DNA of 28,367 bases from CBDUMN01 sp965368335 (GTDB lineage: Bacteria > Pseudomonadota > Alphaproteobacteria > Rhodospirillales > JAPHRK01). The DNA is taken from assembly GCA_965368335.1 (NCBI GenBank), contig CBDUMN010000044.1, forward strand, positions 1-28,367, given 5' to 3'. The position numbers were made by a program, and so were the translations under genes. The notes beneath the pieces were generated by a model that had not been told where the DNA came from, made no database searches, and was given only the letters and a program-made list of their open reading frames with translations. Position 1 is the first letter of the stretch; every line of letters begins with the position of its first letter. Shown one piece after another: positions 20,007-27,057 of this stretch.

Positions 20007-20828
20007 TTAGCTTTCCAGGCAGCGCATGGAGACCACGCCGGTCGGGTCGACCAGTTTGGCGCCCATGCTCATCATGTTGTTGACGAAATGCGCCGCCCGG
20101 TCGCCGTGCCAGGTGACGTCGGTTTTGACGTCCTGGCCGACGGCGTGGCCGATGGCGGTTTTGTGATACCAGTAGCAGTAGCGGATATCGCCGCCGTCTT
20201 TGGTCAGGCCCGAGTGGGGCATCCAGAGGGTGCCGAGCCAGTTCTTGGCCTGGCTGCCTTTCCAGGGCAGATCCTTGTCGCCCACATAGTCGGCGTTGGC
20301 GAACTCCTGAATATCGAGCAGGTCGCTCCACTGTTTCCAGCCGACGATGGCGTAGCGCTGGCCGTCGTCTGGCACATCGGCGTCGCCCAGCATCTCGAAG
20401 GCGGCGAGCACCTTGGCCTTGGTCAGCCCGTCGGCGCCCGCTCCGGCGAAATTGGTCGAGCCGTCGAGTTCGGCGATGATCATTTCGTCGGTCTTGCGGC
20501 CCAGCGCATAAGCGCCCGCCTTGGCCGCGACGTCCATTTCGTCGATGTTGGTCTTGAGCTTGTCCATGCTGTCGATCCAGTCGCCGGCGTAGTAGTCGTA
20601 GAGCTGGCATTCGACCGGTTGGTGATCGATGGTCATCACCGGCACCTTGCCGTGGCGGGCCTTGGTGCTGGCCGTGCCTTTGCCGACCTTCTGGAAAGTG
20701 GTGGTCGCGCCCTTGACGTCGTTTTGCGAGCGCACCGTATTGCGGAGCTTGGAGCCCATTTGCTGGTACTGGGTATGCACTTCCGCCTGGAAGTGTTTGG
20801 TAAACCCGTCCACGATTCCCGTAGACAT
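20007..20828 (-). CDS. Phage major capsid protein
   Basis: 273 residues. The start MSTGIVDGFTKHFQAEVHTQ, YQQMGSKLRNTVRSQNDVKG and motifs GKVPVMTIDHQPVECQLYDY, GRKTDEMIIAELDGSTNFAG, RYAIVGWKQWSDLLDIQEFA, HSGLTKDGGDIRYCYWYHK are those of podoviral HK97-fold capsid proteins annotated in T7-like prophages of Proteobacteria. CAAGGAGAACGCC precedes the ATG. The sequence looks intact. It has its own promoter (P2) and long leader, consistent with high dosage. Gene order scaffold then capsid is as in T7, but here broken by host-like genes. Confidence 0.85.
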   Translation of the reverse strand: MSTGIVDGFTKHFQAEVHTQYQQMGSKLRNTVRSQNDVKGATTTFQKVGKGTASTKARHGKVPVMTIDHQPVECQLYDYYAGDWIDSMDKLKTNIDEMDVAAKAGAYALGRKTDEMIIAELDGSTNFAGAGADGLTKAKVLAAFEMLGDADVPDDGQRYAIVGWKQWSDLLDIQEFANADYVGDKDLPWKGSQAKNWLGTLWMPHSGLTKDGGDIRYCYWYHKTAIGHAVGQDVKTDVTWHGDRAAHFVNNMMSMGAKLVDPTGVVSMRCLES

Positions 20829-20853
20829 GATGGCGTTCTCCTTGAGTGATGAT

Positions 20854-20928
20854 GAAAAAGACGAACGCCCCGCTTGCGGTTATGGTCTGCGAGCGCGCGC
20901 TTGCCGCAGACCGCCGGGCGGGGCGTTC
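20854..20928 (-). promoter_or_regulatory. Branched hairpin in the capsid leader, terminator-like
   Basis: On the minus strand GAACGCCCCGC (20928-20918) pairs perfectly with GCGGGGCGTTC (20873-20863). Inside it, GGTCTGCG (20912-20905) pairs with CGCAGACC (20891-20884). After the outer stem comes GTCTTTTTC. It ends about 25 bases before the capsid ATG. Either an intrinsic terminator requiring antitermination or a stabilising 5' structure for capsid mRNA. Confidence 0.65.
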
Positions 20929-21011
20929 AGGGAAAACCCGTCGGGCCTGCGCCGTTCTCAATTGAAAAAAAATAGCGGCGGGGGTTATCCGGCGGGGAGG
21001 GAAATAGAATG

Positions 21012-21091
21012 AAAAAAGCCCGGGCGTTGGGCTCCGGGCGCAGATCGGGCGTTGATGGGTTTTATGTAGCAAACCGATCTGGATAAGTCAA
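21012..21091 (-). promoter_or_regulatory. Promoter P2 with leader terminator (capsid operon)
   Basis: Minus strand: -35 TTGACT (21091-21086), 17-base spacer, -10 TACATA (21068-21063). The transcript then carries CATCAACGCCCGA and CTGCGCCCGG (21057-21034) and reaches a terminator GCCCGG-N10-CCGGGC-TTTTTT (stem 21039-21034 with 21023-21018). The block GGATTTTTTTCCTTGACTT and the leader match promoter P1 near 27.17 kb. The -35 overlaps the TGA stop of the upstream gene. A promoter immediately followed by a terminator implies attenuation or antitermination. Confidence 0.75.
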
Positions 21092-21498
21092 GGAAAAAAA
21101 TCCTTTATCAGTCGTTTGTAGAGTTGCCAGGGGGTAAAAATACCCCGGTCGTGGAGGCCGAGGACCCGCTTGACCGCTTCGACGCAGGTGAACAGGAAAA
21201 ACGGCGCCATCTTGAGCGGCGCGGCGCTTGTCGCGCAGGCGATGACGGTGCAGCCCCGCTCTTCATACCAAGCCTTGAGGTCGATCTGTCGGTTGGCGGG
21301 AAGCAGGGCGATCTTGGTTTGGTGTGAAAGCGGATCGTAGACCACCCATTGTCCGTCCATTTCGAGCACCATGAAACAGTGGCGGAACCCTGGACGCAAG
21401 ACCTTGAGCCACCAGAATTCCGTCTCGCCGGAAAACACCACCAGAGCGGGGCTCGGGGTTTCCTTGGGGAGCCTTGGCGCGTGAGCGGCGGTTTTCAT
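21088..21498 (-). CDS. Protein of unknown function, possible permuted papain-like fold
   Basis: 136 residues; the ATG at 21498 overlaps the previous stop by 4 bases. The core reads ETEFWWLKVLRPGFRHCFMV, LEMDGQWVVYDPLSHQT, a polar middle, then FFLFTCVEAVKRVLGLHDRG. A His in a beta-strand (RHC) followed much later by a Cys at the start of a helix (FTCVEAVKRVLG) is the order of circularly permuted NlpC/P60-type proteins; this is only a suggestion. No signal peptide. It is the second gene of the SOS-box operon, and its stop codon lies inside the P2 -35 element. Confidence 0.65.
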   Translation of the reverse strand: MKTAAHAPRLPKETPSPALVVFSGETEFWWLKVLRPGFRHCFMVLEMDGQWVVYDPLSHQTKIALLPANRQIDLKAWYEERGCTVIACATSAAPLKMAPFFLFTCVEAVKRVLGLHDRGIFTPWQLYKRLIKDFFP

Positions 21499-21875
21499 CG
21501 CTCTTCGGTCTCATCGAGGATGCCTTTGGTTTTCAAAGGACTGATCATCCTGTCCAGGGCTTCCTCCCAATAGCGAACCGCCCATTTTTCTTCCTCGCAA
21601 CGAGGGTCGGGAGCGGCTTCGCGGCGGCCGTATTCGAAGAGGACCTGCAGGTGGTGCAGCTTCAACACTCCGCACTGCCAGAGGCGCTTGACGACACGAT
21701 AGATATCGTCGGGCTCGCAGGGGCGGATCACCGCGCCCAATCCGGCGACGAAACGGGCCCCGTTGTCCCTGGCTTCCTGGCAGCGGATATACCAGAACCA
21801 GGTTTCCTCGGCGCTGACGAAAGGGGTGAATGGCGTGTCGCGCCGTCGCGCGGTTCGAGCGATTTTGTGCTGCAT
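21495..21875 (-). CDS. First gene of the SOS-box operon, unknown function
   Basis: 126 residues from ATG 21875, preceded by GAGGATTTTTCAA; a TTG at 21890 is a worse start. The core FVSAEETWFWYIRCQEARDN, GARFVAGLGAVIRPCEPDDI, YRVVKRLWQCGVLKLHHLQV, LFEYGRR is helical, with a basic N terminus ARTARRR that could bind nucleic acid. Its WFWY-RCQ-AR--GARF pattern seems familiar from other alphaproteobacterial proteins of unknown role, but I cannot name a family. It is transcribed behind a LexA box and leads into the capsid region. Confidence 0.68.
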   Translation of the reverse strand: MQHKIARTARRRDTPFTPFVSAEETWFWYIRCQEARDNGARFVAGLGAVIRPCEPDDIYRVVKRLWQCGVLKLHHLQVLFEYGRREAAPDPRCEEEKWAVRYWEEALDRMISPLKTKGILDETEER

Positions 21876-21894
21876 TTGAAAAATCCTCAATCAA

Positions 21895-21909
21895 GAACAA
21901 AACAAGAAC
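21895..21909. promoter_or_regulatory. Alphaproteobacterial LexA (SOS) box
   Basis: GAAC-aaaacaa-GAAC, which on the minus strand is GTTC-N7-GTTC, the direct-repeat operator known for LexA in Alphaproteobacteria. It lies 20 bases upstream of the minus-strand gene at 21875. A minus-strand -35 TTGACA (21952-21947) with a weak -10 (TATCCC, 21928-21923) lies just upstream, so LexA would block transcript initiation or early elongation. Confidence 0.7.
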
Positions 21910-21969
21910 TTATTGCTGTAAAGGGATAGATTCATCGGCTGGCGGTTGTCAAAGTATTTTTTCCTAGTG

Positions 21970-21998
21970 CAAAGGCAAAGAACCTATAAGACAATGTT
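21970..21998 (+). promoter_or_regulatory. Candidate promoter and operator of the S24 regulator
   Basis: Plus strand: a -10-like TATAAG lies 11 bases before the ATG at 22002, within an interrupted inverted repeat GAAC-N12-GTTC that includes the -10. The -35 position is poor (TTCCTA). Autoregulation by the S24 regulator would fit. Low certainty. Confidence 0.35.
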
Positions 21999-22001
21999 CC
22001 C

Positions 22002-22637
22002 ATGCTCAAACACTCCGACATATGGCACGCCATCGACACCCTGGCGCGCGAAAAAGGTTTTTCGCCTTCCGGCCTTGCCCGGCGGGCGGGCCTCGACCCC
22101 ACCACCTTCAACAAAAGCAAGCGGACGACGCGGGAAGGCAAGCTGCGCTGGCCGAGCACGGAGAGCGTCTCCAAGATACTGGCGGCGACCGGGGTCAGCC
22201 TGGGTGAGTTCGTCGCCTATATCAGCAATGCGCCGGGCGGCAATGGGGTTTATCGCAATATTCCGGTGATCGGTTTCGCCCAGGCCGGGGCCAATGGCTT
22301 TTTCGACGACGGCGGTTTTCCGGCGGGCGCCGGGTGGGACGAAATTCCCTTCCCCGACGTCGGTGATCCTCATGCCTATGCGCTTGAGATCGCTGGCGAC
22401 AGCATGGAACCGGCCTACCGCGACGGCGACACCATTGTGATTTCGCCCGACGCCAGTGTGCGCCGCGGCGATCGGGTGGTGGTCAAGACGACCAACGGTG
22501 AAATCATGGCCAAAGTGTTGAAGCGCAAAACGGCGCGGACCGTCGAGCTGGAATCCATCAACCCCGATCATCAGGACCGGGCCCTGGATATGGAAAATGT
22601 CGACTGGATCGCCCGCATCGTCTGGGCCAGCCAGTAA
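22002..22637 (+). CDS. XRE-S24 (LexA/CI-like) transcriptional regulator with self-cleavage domain
   Basis: 211 residues. Helix-turn-helix at about 17-66 (FSPSGLARRAGLDPTTFNKS, WPSTESVSKILAATGVSLGE). The C-terminal S24 peptidase has cleavage-site-like QAG (Ala95-Gly96), catalytic Ser134 in GDSMEP and Lys171 in GEIMAKVLK. All autoproteolysis residues are present, so RecA-stimulated inactivation is plausible, though this subfamily is also found as an ordinary host gene in alphaproteobacteria, often unlinked to phage. It is divergent from the SOS-box operon and followed by an aminotransferase gene. Whether it represses the virion promoters cannot be told from sequence. Confidence 0.88.
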   Translation: MLKHSDIWHAIDTLAREKGFSPSGLARRAGLDPTTFNKSKRTTREGKLRWPSTESVSKILAATGVSLGEFVAYISNAPGGNGVYRNIPVIGFAQAGANGFFDDGGFPAGAGWDEIPFPDVGDPHAYALEIAGDSMEPAYRDGDTIVISPDASVRRGDRVVVKTTNGEIMAKVLKRKTARTVELESINPDHQDRALDMENVDWIARIVWASQ

Positions 22638-22716
22638 GTCTCTTCCCACGCCTTCCGCTTACCGCTATCCTCTCTGTCCAAGCGCAAGAAAGCGCGATGC
22701 GGACAGGGAGCAAGCC

Positions 22717-23571
22717 ATGGGAAAAGTTCCGACGGGACGAACGATCACCTATGTGGATGGCGTATGGCACGAGGGCAACCCTTCGATTGTCGGGCCGCGC
22801 CATCATGCCATGTGGCTTTCTTCGGTGGTGTTCGACGGGGCCCGCGCGTTTGACGGTCTGGCTCCCGATCTCGATCGCCATTGCGCCCGCGCCGTCAGTT
22901 CGGCCCGCCTCTTGGGCATGGAGGTTCAGATTACCGCCGGTGAGATCGAAGAACTGGCCTGGGAGGGCATCCGCCGGTTTCCCAAGGGGGGGCACCTCTA
23001 TATCTGCCCGATGTTTTACGCCGAAGAGGGTTTCGTCATGCCCGATCCGGAGAGCACCCGGTTCGTGCTGTGTCTTTACGAAACGCCAGTGCCCGCGCCT
23101 GACGGGTTTTCGGCCTGCAAATCAAGCTACCGCCGCCCGGCCCGCGACATGGCGCCGACCGAAGCGAAAGCCTCCTGTCTCTATCCCAACATAGCGCGCA
23201 TCGGCCGCGAAGCCGGGGAGCGCGGCTTCGATACGGCGGTGGTCATGGACCCGGCGGGCAACGTCGCCGAGTTCGCCCACACCAATCTTTTCATGGTCAA
23301 GGACGGCGTGGTCCATACCCCGGCGATCAACGGCACTTTCTTAAACGGCATCACCCGCCAGCGGGTGATCAAGCTGTTGCGCGACGATGGGCAGGAGGTG
23401 GTCGAGCGGGCCATCGATTTCGAAGAATTGCTTGAAGCCGATGAGATTTTCGCCACCGCCAACTACGCCAAGGTCCAGCCCTGCACCAAGATCGAGAGCC
23501 GAACCCTCCAGCCCGGCCCCATCTTCAAACGCGCCTACGACCTCTATTTCGACTGGGCCAAGAATAGCTAG
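22717..23571 (+). CDS. Class IV (branched-chain type) aminotransferase
   Basis: 284 residues from ATG 22717 (CAGGGAG upstream). The fold type IV PLP signature includes Lys151 in APTEAKASCLYPN (Schiff-base lysine), DTAVVMDPAGNVAEFAHTNL and NGTFLNGITRQRVIKLL, and EADEIFATANYAKVQP. This matches the branched-chain amino acid aminotransferase group (ilvE-like), converting Leu/Ile/Val with 2-oxoglutarate; D-amino acid or aminodeoxychorismate activity cannot be excluded. It looks like a housekeeping metabolic gene, yet sits between phage scaffold and capsid genes. It converges on an accessory unit and shares a terminator with it. Confidence 0.85.
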   Translation: MGKVPTGRTITYVDGVWHEGNPSIVGPRHHAMWLSSVVFDGARAFDGLAPDLDRHCARAVSSARLLGMEVQITAGEIEELAWEGIRRFPKGGHLYICPMFYAEEGFVMPDPESTRFVLCLYETPVPAPDGFSACKSSYRRPARDMAPTEAKASCLYPNIARIGREAGERGFDTAVVMDPAGNVAEFAHTNLFMVKDGVVHTPAINGTFLNGITRQRVIKLLRDDGQEVVERAIDFEELLEADEIFATANYAKVQPCTKIESRTLQPGPIFKRAYDLYFDWAKNS

Positions 23572-23576
23572 AATCA

Positions 23577-23606
23577 GAAAGCGCCCAACTTTAAATGGGC
23601 GCTTTC
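23577..23606. terminator. Bidirectional terminator between aminotransferase and accessory unit
   Basis: GAAAGCGCCCA (23577-23587), loop ACTTTAAA, TGGGCGCTTTC (23596-23606): a perfect 11-bp stem between convergent genes, with A/T-rich flanks on both sides. Confidence 0.85.
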
Positions 23607-23613
23607 AACAAAT

Positions 23614-23769
23614 TTAGGCGGCTTTTTCTTGATGGGGTGTTTGATTGGTTTTTCGAACATTCTTCCAATGTCCAAACCATGAGACAGTTTTGATGTCATC
23701 ACCCATAGCTTTCACAGCAAATTCACAGGCTTTGTATATCTCTTGATATAGCCTTTCATCCCGTGTCAT
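23614..23769 (-). CDS. Small basic protein, 51 residues, unknown
   Basis: Reads MTRDERLYQEIYKACEFAVK, AMGDDIKTVSWFGHWKNVRK, TNQTPHQEKAA, stop. The ATG at 23769 overlaps the end of the 182-residue gene by 4 bases (ATGA), with GGAGG upstream, so coupled translation is likely. No signal or membrane segment. No family recognised. Same layout as the unit at 6668-7347 (larger gene, then about 51-residue basic protein, then terminator), though the small proteins are not obviously related. Confidence 0.65.
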   Translation of the reverse strand: MTRDERLYQEIYKACEFAVKAMGDDIKTVSWFGHWKNVRKTNQTPHQEKAA

Positions 23770-24314
23770 GGGTTTTCCTCCACATTACTCACGCCCTCTA
23801 TATGCACCCAATTTCCTCGCATAGCAACTGCGATTTCGGAATTTTGGTGCATAAGCGCAGCTCCCATACCCATCGCAAGCCGCCTGTCTCCAGGGCTCTG
23901 AAGATGAATCTTTACAGCATTTGCTTTTAACTTTCTTAATGCTAAATCATACGCACCATAAAAAATACCGGCAACTAAAGCAGTAATTTCGCTTTCCTCA
24001 GCATCGCCAAAATCAAAACGCGGAGAAGATAGCGCCCAAAGGACACGGAGCGTTTTTCCTCGCGTTTTTGGTAGTTCTGCCAAATTGGCATGGAATAGGC
24101 CCAAATAACTACCGTCAGCTGCTGTAATTACGTATATGCCATAATCGTCAGATGGTGGTTTTTCGCTGCATATTTTTTCAGCATGATCCATGTATGGAAC
24201 GGCGTAGCTTTCATTGTCTTCCTCGAGCATTTCAAGTTGCCCGTCCCACTGTTTTTTGAGCTTGGAAAAAACGTTATTTGTTGAGTCTGCTCTCTCAATG
24301 CTTGTTCTGATCAT
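23766..24314 (-). CDS. Accessory protein of unknown function, 182 residues
   Basis: Start at 24314 with GGTGGAGTGAA. Helical N-terminal part (SKLKKQWDGQLEMLEEDNES) and an alpha/beta C-terminal part: YGIYVITAADGSYLGLFHAN, KTRGKTLRVLWALSSPRFDF, ALVAGIFYGAYDLALRKLKA, NAVKIHLQSPGDRRLAMGMG. The strand-turn-helix order and VKIHLQS-GDR could reflect a GNAT-like acyltransferase fold, as in T7 gp13-type proteins, but no clear acetyl-CoA motif is seen. DNA here is visibly AT-richer than neighbouring phage genes. It occupies the slot between scaffold and the host-like genes. Confidence 0.68.
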   Translation of the reverse strand: MIRTSIERADSTNNVFSKLKKQWDGQLEMLEEDNESYAVPYMDHAEKICSEKPPSDDYGIYVITAADGSYLGLFHANLAELPKTRGKTLRVLWALSSPRFDFGDAEESEITALVAGIFYGAYDLALRKLKANAVKIHLQSPGDRRLAMGMGAALMHQNSEIAVAMRGNWVHIEGVSNVEENP

Positions 24315-24443
24315 TTCACTCCACCTAAAGTTTTGTGGATACTAGCGTTGTGCCAGTCGTGTTTCCATCATTAATTCAAGAGGGTTTACCGGGCTCTGTT
24401 GGTGGGTTTCCCCCACCCGGACTCTCCTAAAAGGGGAGTAGCA
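24315..24443. other. Intergenic region with two hairpins after the scaffold gene
   Basis: Minus strand, reading from the scaffold stop: CTCCCCTTTTAGGAGAG and GGTGGGGGAAACCCACC can each form a short hairpin, without a clear T tract. They probably slow or end transcription from P1 before the accessory unit. No gene seen. Confidence 0.45.
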
Positions 24444-25100
24444 TTACCCCGGATAGAGACGGTCGAAGCCGTTGCGGACTTTCTCGACCAGGGCCGGGTC
24501 TTTGTCGCGCCAGTAGCGGGGGTCGGCCATCAGGCGTTTGAGGTCGGCTTCGGTTGCCCCCTGGCTGGCCGGGCCGCCACCGCCGATTTTCGGCTCTTCG
24601 CCCATCATCATGCGTTGCATGGCCAAAACGCCTTCATAGCTTTTGCTTAAACCGCCGAAGACCTGTTCGCCGAGGTTCTTTCGCGCCCAGGCCTCGATCT
24701 GCTGGGAGGCGTCGCGCCATTTGTCGGCCCCGCCGAAATGCGCGGCCAGCCGGTCGATCTGGCGGTAGGCCTCGAAATCGGCGGCCAGCTCGGTGACCAG
24801 GGGGACCAAAAACTCATCGGCCATGTTGTAGACCAGTTGCGCCTGCTCCTGGGTAAAGCCCGCCTGATGGAGTTTGGCGTTGATTTCGGGCGCGCTGCCG
24901 AGCAGATCGCTGGGCGCTTCGATTTGATAGTGCTCAGCGGTTTCGGGCGCCAATGCGCCCGGCTCCTGGCCGGTGAACCGTTGCTCCAGTTCGTTATAGG
25001 ACTGGGCGAGAGCTTCAAGGCGCGGCGCGCCGGTTTCTGTGTCCCAGAACTTTTCCGGCAGATAGTCGGGGCGGTCGTCGGGGGTGGGCATGTCGGTCAT
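24444..25100 (-). CDS. Capsid assembly scaffold protein (T7 gp9-like)
   Basis: 218 residues: RPDYLPEKFWDTETGAPRLE, ALAQSYNELEQRF is the typical N terminus of podoviral scaffold/capsid assembly proteins. An acidic helical body (FTQEQAQLVYNMADEFLVPL, AHFGGADKWRDASQQIEAWA) and the C-terminal end LKRLMADPRYWRDKDPALVE, KVRNGFDRLYPG, the conserved capsid-binding tail, follow. The scaffold directs prohead assembly and is then lost. It follows the portal and Bbp19-like genes as in T7-like phages. Confidence 0.87.
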   Translation of the reverse strand: MTDMPTPDDRPDYLPEKFWDTETGAPRLEALAQSYNELEQRFTGQEPGALAPETAEHYQIEAPSDLLGSAPEINAKLHQAGFTQEQAQLVYNMADEFLVPLVTELAADFEAYRQIDRLAAHFGGADKWRDASQQIEAWARKNLGEQVFGGLSKSYEGVLAMQRMMMGEEPKIGGGGPASQGATEADLKRLMADPRYWRDKDPALVEKVRNGFDRLYPG

Positions 25101-25115
25101 GGGGTGTTTCCTTTA

Positions 25116-25337
25116 TCAATTTTCTGCGTGGATATTCGGATTGTTACGGCCCCGTTCGATGAGGCCTTGGATGTAAACAACCAGTTGCCGCTGGCCTTCC
25201 AGGTGGCGGAGCAGCCTGTCGTCGGCCTCCGGGCCCAAGGCGCGCTCCAGGGTGAGCGATTTCAGATGGTCGAGGACGACCTGTCCGTTGGGGCCGACGA
25301 AGCAGCGGGCGAAAGCGAGGGGGATCTGGTCGCTCAT
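25116..25337 (-). CDS. Bbp19-like small phage protein
   Basis: 73 residues from the ATG at 25337, which overlaps the portal stop by 4 bases (ATGA); the longer reading to 25478 lies inside the portal gene. MSDQIPLAFARCFVGPNGQV, VLDHLKSLTLERALGPEADD, RLLRHLEGQRQLVVYIQGLI resembles the Bbp19 family, a short helical protein commonly found between portal and scaffold in podoviruses. Its function is unknown. Confidence 0.72.
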   Translation of the reverse strand: MSDQIPLAFARCFVGPNGQVVLDHLKSLTLERALGPEADDRLLRHLEGQRQLVVYIQGLIERGRNNPNIHAEN

Positions 25338-26821
25338 GGGATCGGCTCTCCGATGTCGGGTATCGGTTTCAGCAGTTCGCCCGGCACCCCATGGCCGCGG
25401 GCCAGCCAGCGGGCGGCGGCGGCCTTGTCGACCACCGCATCGGCTTCCGGCCCGAGCACGGCCAGCGCCTGAATCCACTTCATCGCCGCGGCGGCTTCCT
25501 GTTGGGCCTGCTGACGGGCCAAGGGCGAAACGTATTCCAGGTCGACCAGATGGCCGTCGATCTCCAGGCCTTCGATTTCGCCGCGCCGGGCGAGAATGGA
25601 GAGGGCGCGCAAGACCAGCGGGGTCAGCAGTTCCGATTGCAGCCGCCCATAGGTCGCCCCCAGGACCCGCGCCATTTCGGCGGCGCGTTCCAGAACTTCC
25701 GTGGCGGTCATTTTGGGGCTATCGACCTGACCCAGCCTGTCGGTCAGCAGGGCGCGGCGGATGCTGGCCCGGAGATCGTCTAGCACCAGCGTGGAGATAT
25801 CGAAGCGGGTCGGCGAGCTTAAGGGGGTCAGCCCGCTCGATCCCACCGCCTTGGGAATGATCGTGCCGGGAACCAGCTTGATGGCCGCCGGATTGAGCAC
25901 GCCGTCGTCGTCGGCCTGCCAGATGCCGGTGACGGCGATGGAGGCGTTCTTGAGCGTCAGTTCGACCACCTTGTTGGCCGTCTTGATGTCGGGCAGAACC
26001 TTCATCACCGGGGAGCGTCCGTAAGTTTCGCCGGGCGCTTTGAGCCAGCGGAAATTGATGAACGGCGAGGAACGGAACGCGCCTTGCCGGAGAATGATGG
26101 GCTCGGTCTTGTCGCTTGCCCCCGGTTCGAGCACCGCCATGTAGGCGTAGTCCCCTTGCTGCGGTAGCACGGCCTCGACCACCGGAAAGGTGGCGTCGCG
26201 GTCCGTCTTGGCTTTTTGCATGATGGACTTGGGAAGCGTAGCGCCGGGGAAGCGGGCGGTTAGCCGGTCCTGCGTCATGGCGCTGCGCCGGTAGGTCGTG
26301 TCGAGCCGTCCCGTCGGCCCTTCTTCAAGCGCTACCTGATTGAGCGGTACGGCGGTAAACCGCAAGGCCGTCGTTTCGCCCGGTTCGGTTTCCTCCATCA
26401 ACAGGCAGGCGGTCCCGGCGGTCACCAGATCCAGATAGCACTGATGAATCTCGACGGCGAAATTGGAACGGTCGAAATGGGATTTGAGGATTTCCGAAGT
26501 CCGGTCGATCACCGGCCCGAGCAGTTCTTTTTCCTCCGTGGTCGCTTCCGCTCCGGCAATCAGGCCGAACCAGCGGGCCCAGGGCGGGGTGAGGCGGGCG
26601 AGCAGGCTGGCGGCCAGTTGATCGACGGCGTCCGAGGCGGTGGCGTCGAAAAGCTTGTCCGTCCGTTTGCCGCCCGGTGCGGCGTTTTGCAGACCGCCGC
26701 CGCGCTGGGGGAGGGCGAATTCGTAGCACTCTGTCCAGTGGTTTTCCCAGGCCTGACGTTTGGTCTTGGCGCGGCGGTAGCCGTCCAATACCTGCTGGGG
26801 ATTGAGGCCGGGCATGGTCAT
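25334..26821 (-). CDS. Portal / head-to-tail connector protein (T7 gp8-like)
   Basis: 495 residues. The start MTMPGLNPQQVLDGYRRAKT, KRQAWENHWTECYEFALPQR and RTDKLFDATASDAVDQLAAS are the signature of the T7-type connector family (Head-tail_con). Later segments SSPFINFRWLKAPGETYGRS, SVMKVLPDIKT-like VMKVLPDIKTANKVVELTLK, and KMTATEVLERAAEMARVLGA, TYGRLQSELLTPLV match the wing/stem region. It forms the dodecameric ring through which the terminase packages DNA. Overlaps the next gene by 4 bases at each end. Full length, apparently intact. Confidence 0.92.
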   Translation of the reverse strand: MTMPGLNPQQVLDGYRRAKTKRQAWENHWTECYEFALPQRGGGLQNAAPGGKRTDKLFDATASDAVDQLAASLLARLTPPWARWFGLIAGAEATTEEKELLGPVIDRTSEILKSHFDRSNFAVEIHQCYLDLVTAGTACLLMEETEPGETTALRFTAVPLNQVALEEGPTGRLDTTYRRSAMTQDRLTARFPGATLPKSIMQKAKTDRDATFPVVEAVLPQQGDYAYMAVLEPGASDKTEPIILRQGAFRSSPFINFRWLKAPGETYGRSPVMKVLPDIKTANKVVELTLKNASIAVTGIWQADDDGVLNPAAIKLVPGTIIPKAVGSSGLTPLSSPTRFDISTLVLDDLRASIRRALLTDRLGQVDSPKMTATEVLERAAEMARVLGATYGRLQSELLTPLVLRALSILARRGEIEGLEIDGHLVDLEYVSPLARQQAQQEAAAAMKWIQALAVLGPEADAVVDKAAAARWLARGHGVPGELLKPIPDIGEPIP

Positions 26822-27030
26822 TCTCCAAGCAGGGATTTGGCGGCTGGGCCGGTGTTTTCGTTTAGCGGCGTCAAAAGGCCGCGGTCGCTGGTGGCGATGG
26901 TGGCGGCGCGGCCGCGGCGACGGCGCAACATGGTCGCCAGACGTTTCTTGCGTTCTTCTTCTTCGCTGTTATCGGGGAGGACGGGCGGCAGTGGCGCAGG
27001 CGGTTTCGGCGATCCGAACAGACCGGACAT
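26818..27030 (-). CDS. Small phage protein upstream of the portal
   Basis: 70 residues: MSGLFGSPKPPAPLPPVLPD, NSEEEERKKRLATMLRRRRG, RAATIATSDRGLLTPLNENT. A short Pro-rich start, then a charged helix. Small proteins of this kind (GLFGSPKPPAPP then a KRR-rich helix) often precede portal genes in such prophages; role unknown. AAAGGAACCCCC precedes the ATG. The stop overlaps the portal start by 4 bases. First gene of the P1 transcript, after two leader terminators. Confidence 0.7.
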   Translation of the reverse strand: MSGLFGSPKPPAPLPPVLPDNSEEEERKKRLATMLRRRRGRAATIATSDRGLLTPLNENTGPAAKSLLGE

Positions 27031-27057
27031 GGGGGTTCCTTTCTGATGGCGGGAGAA

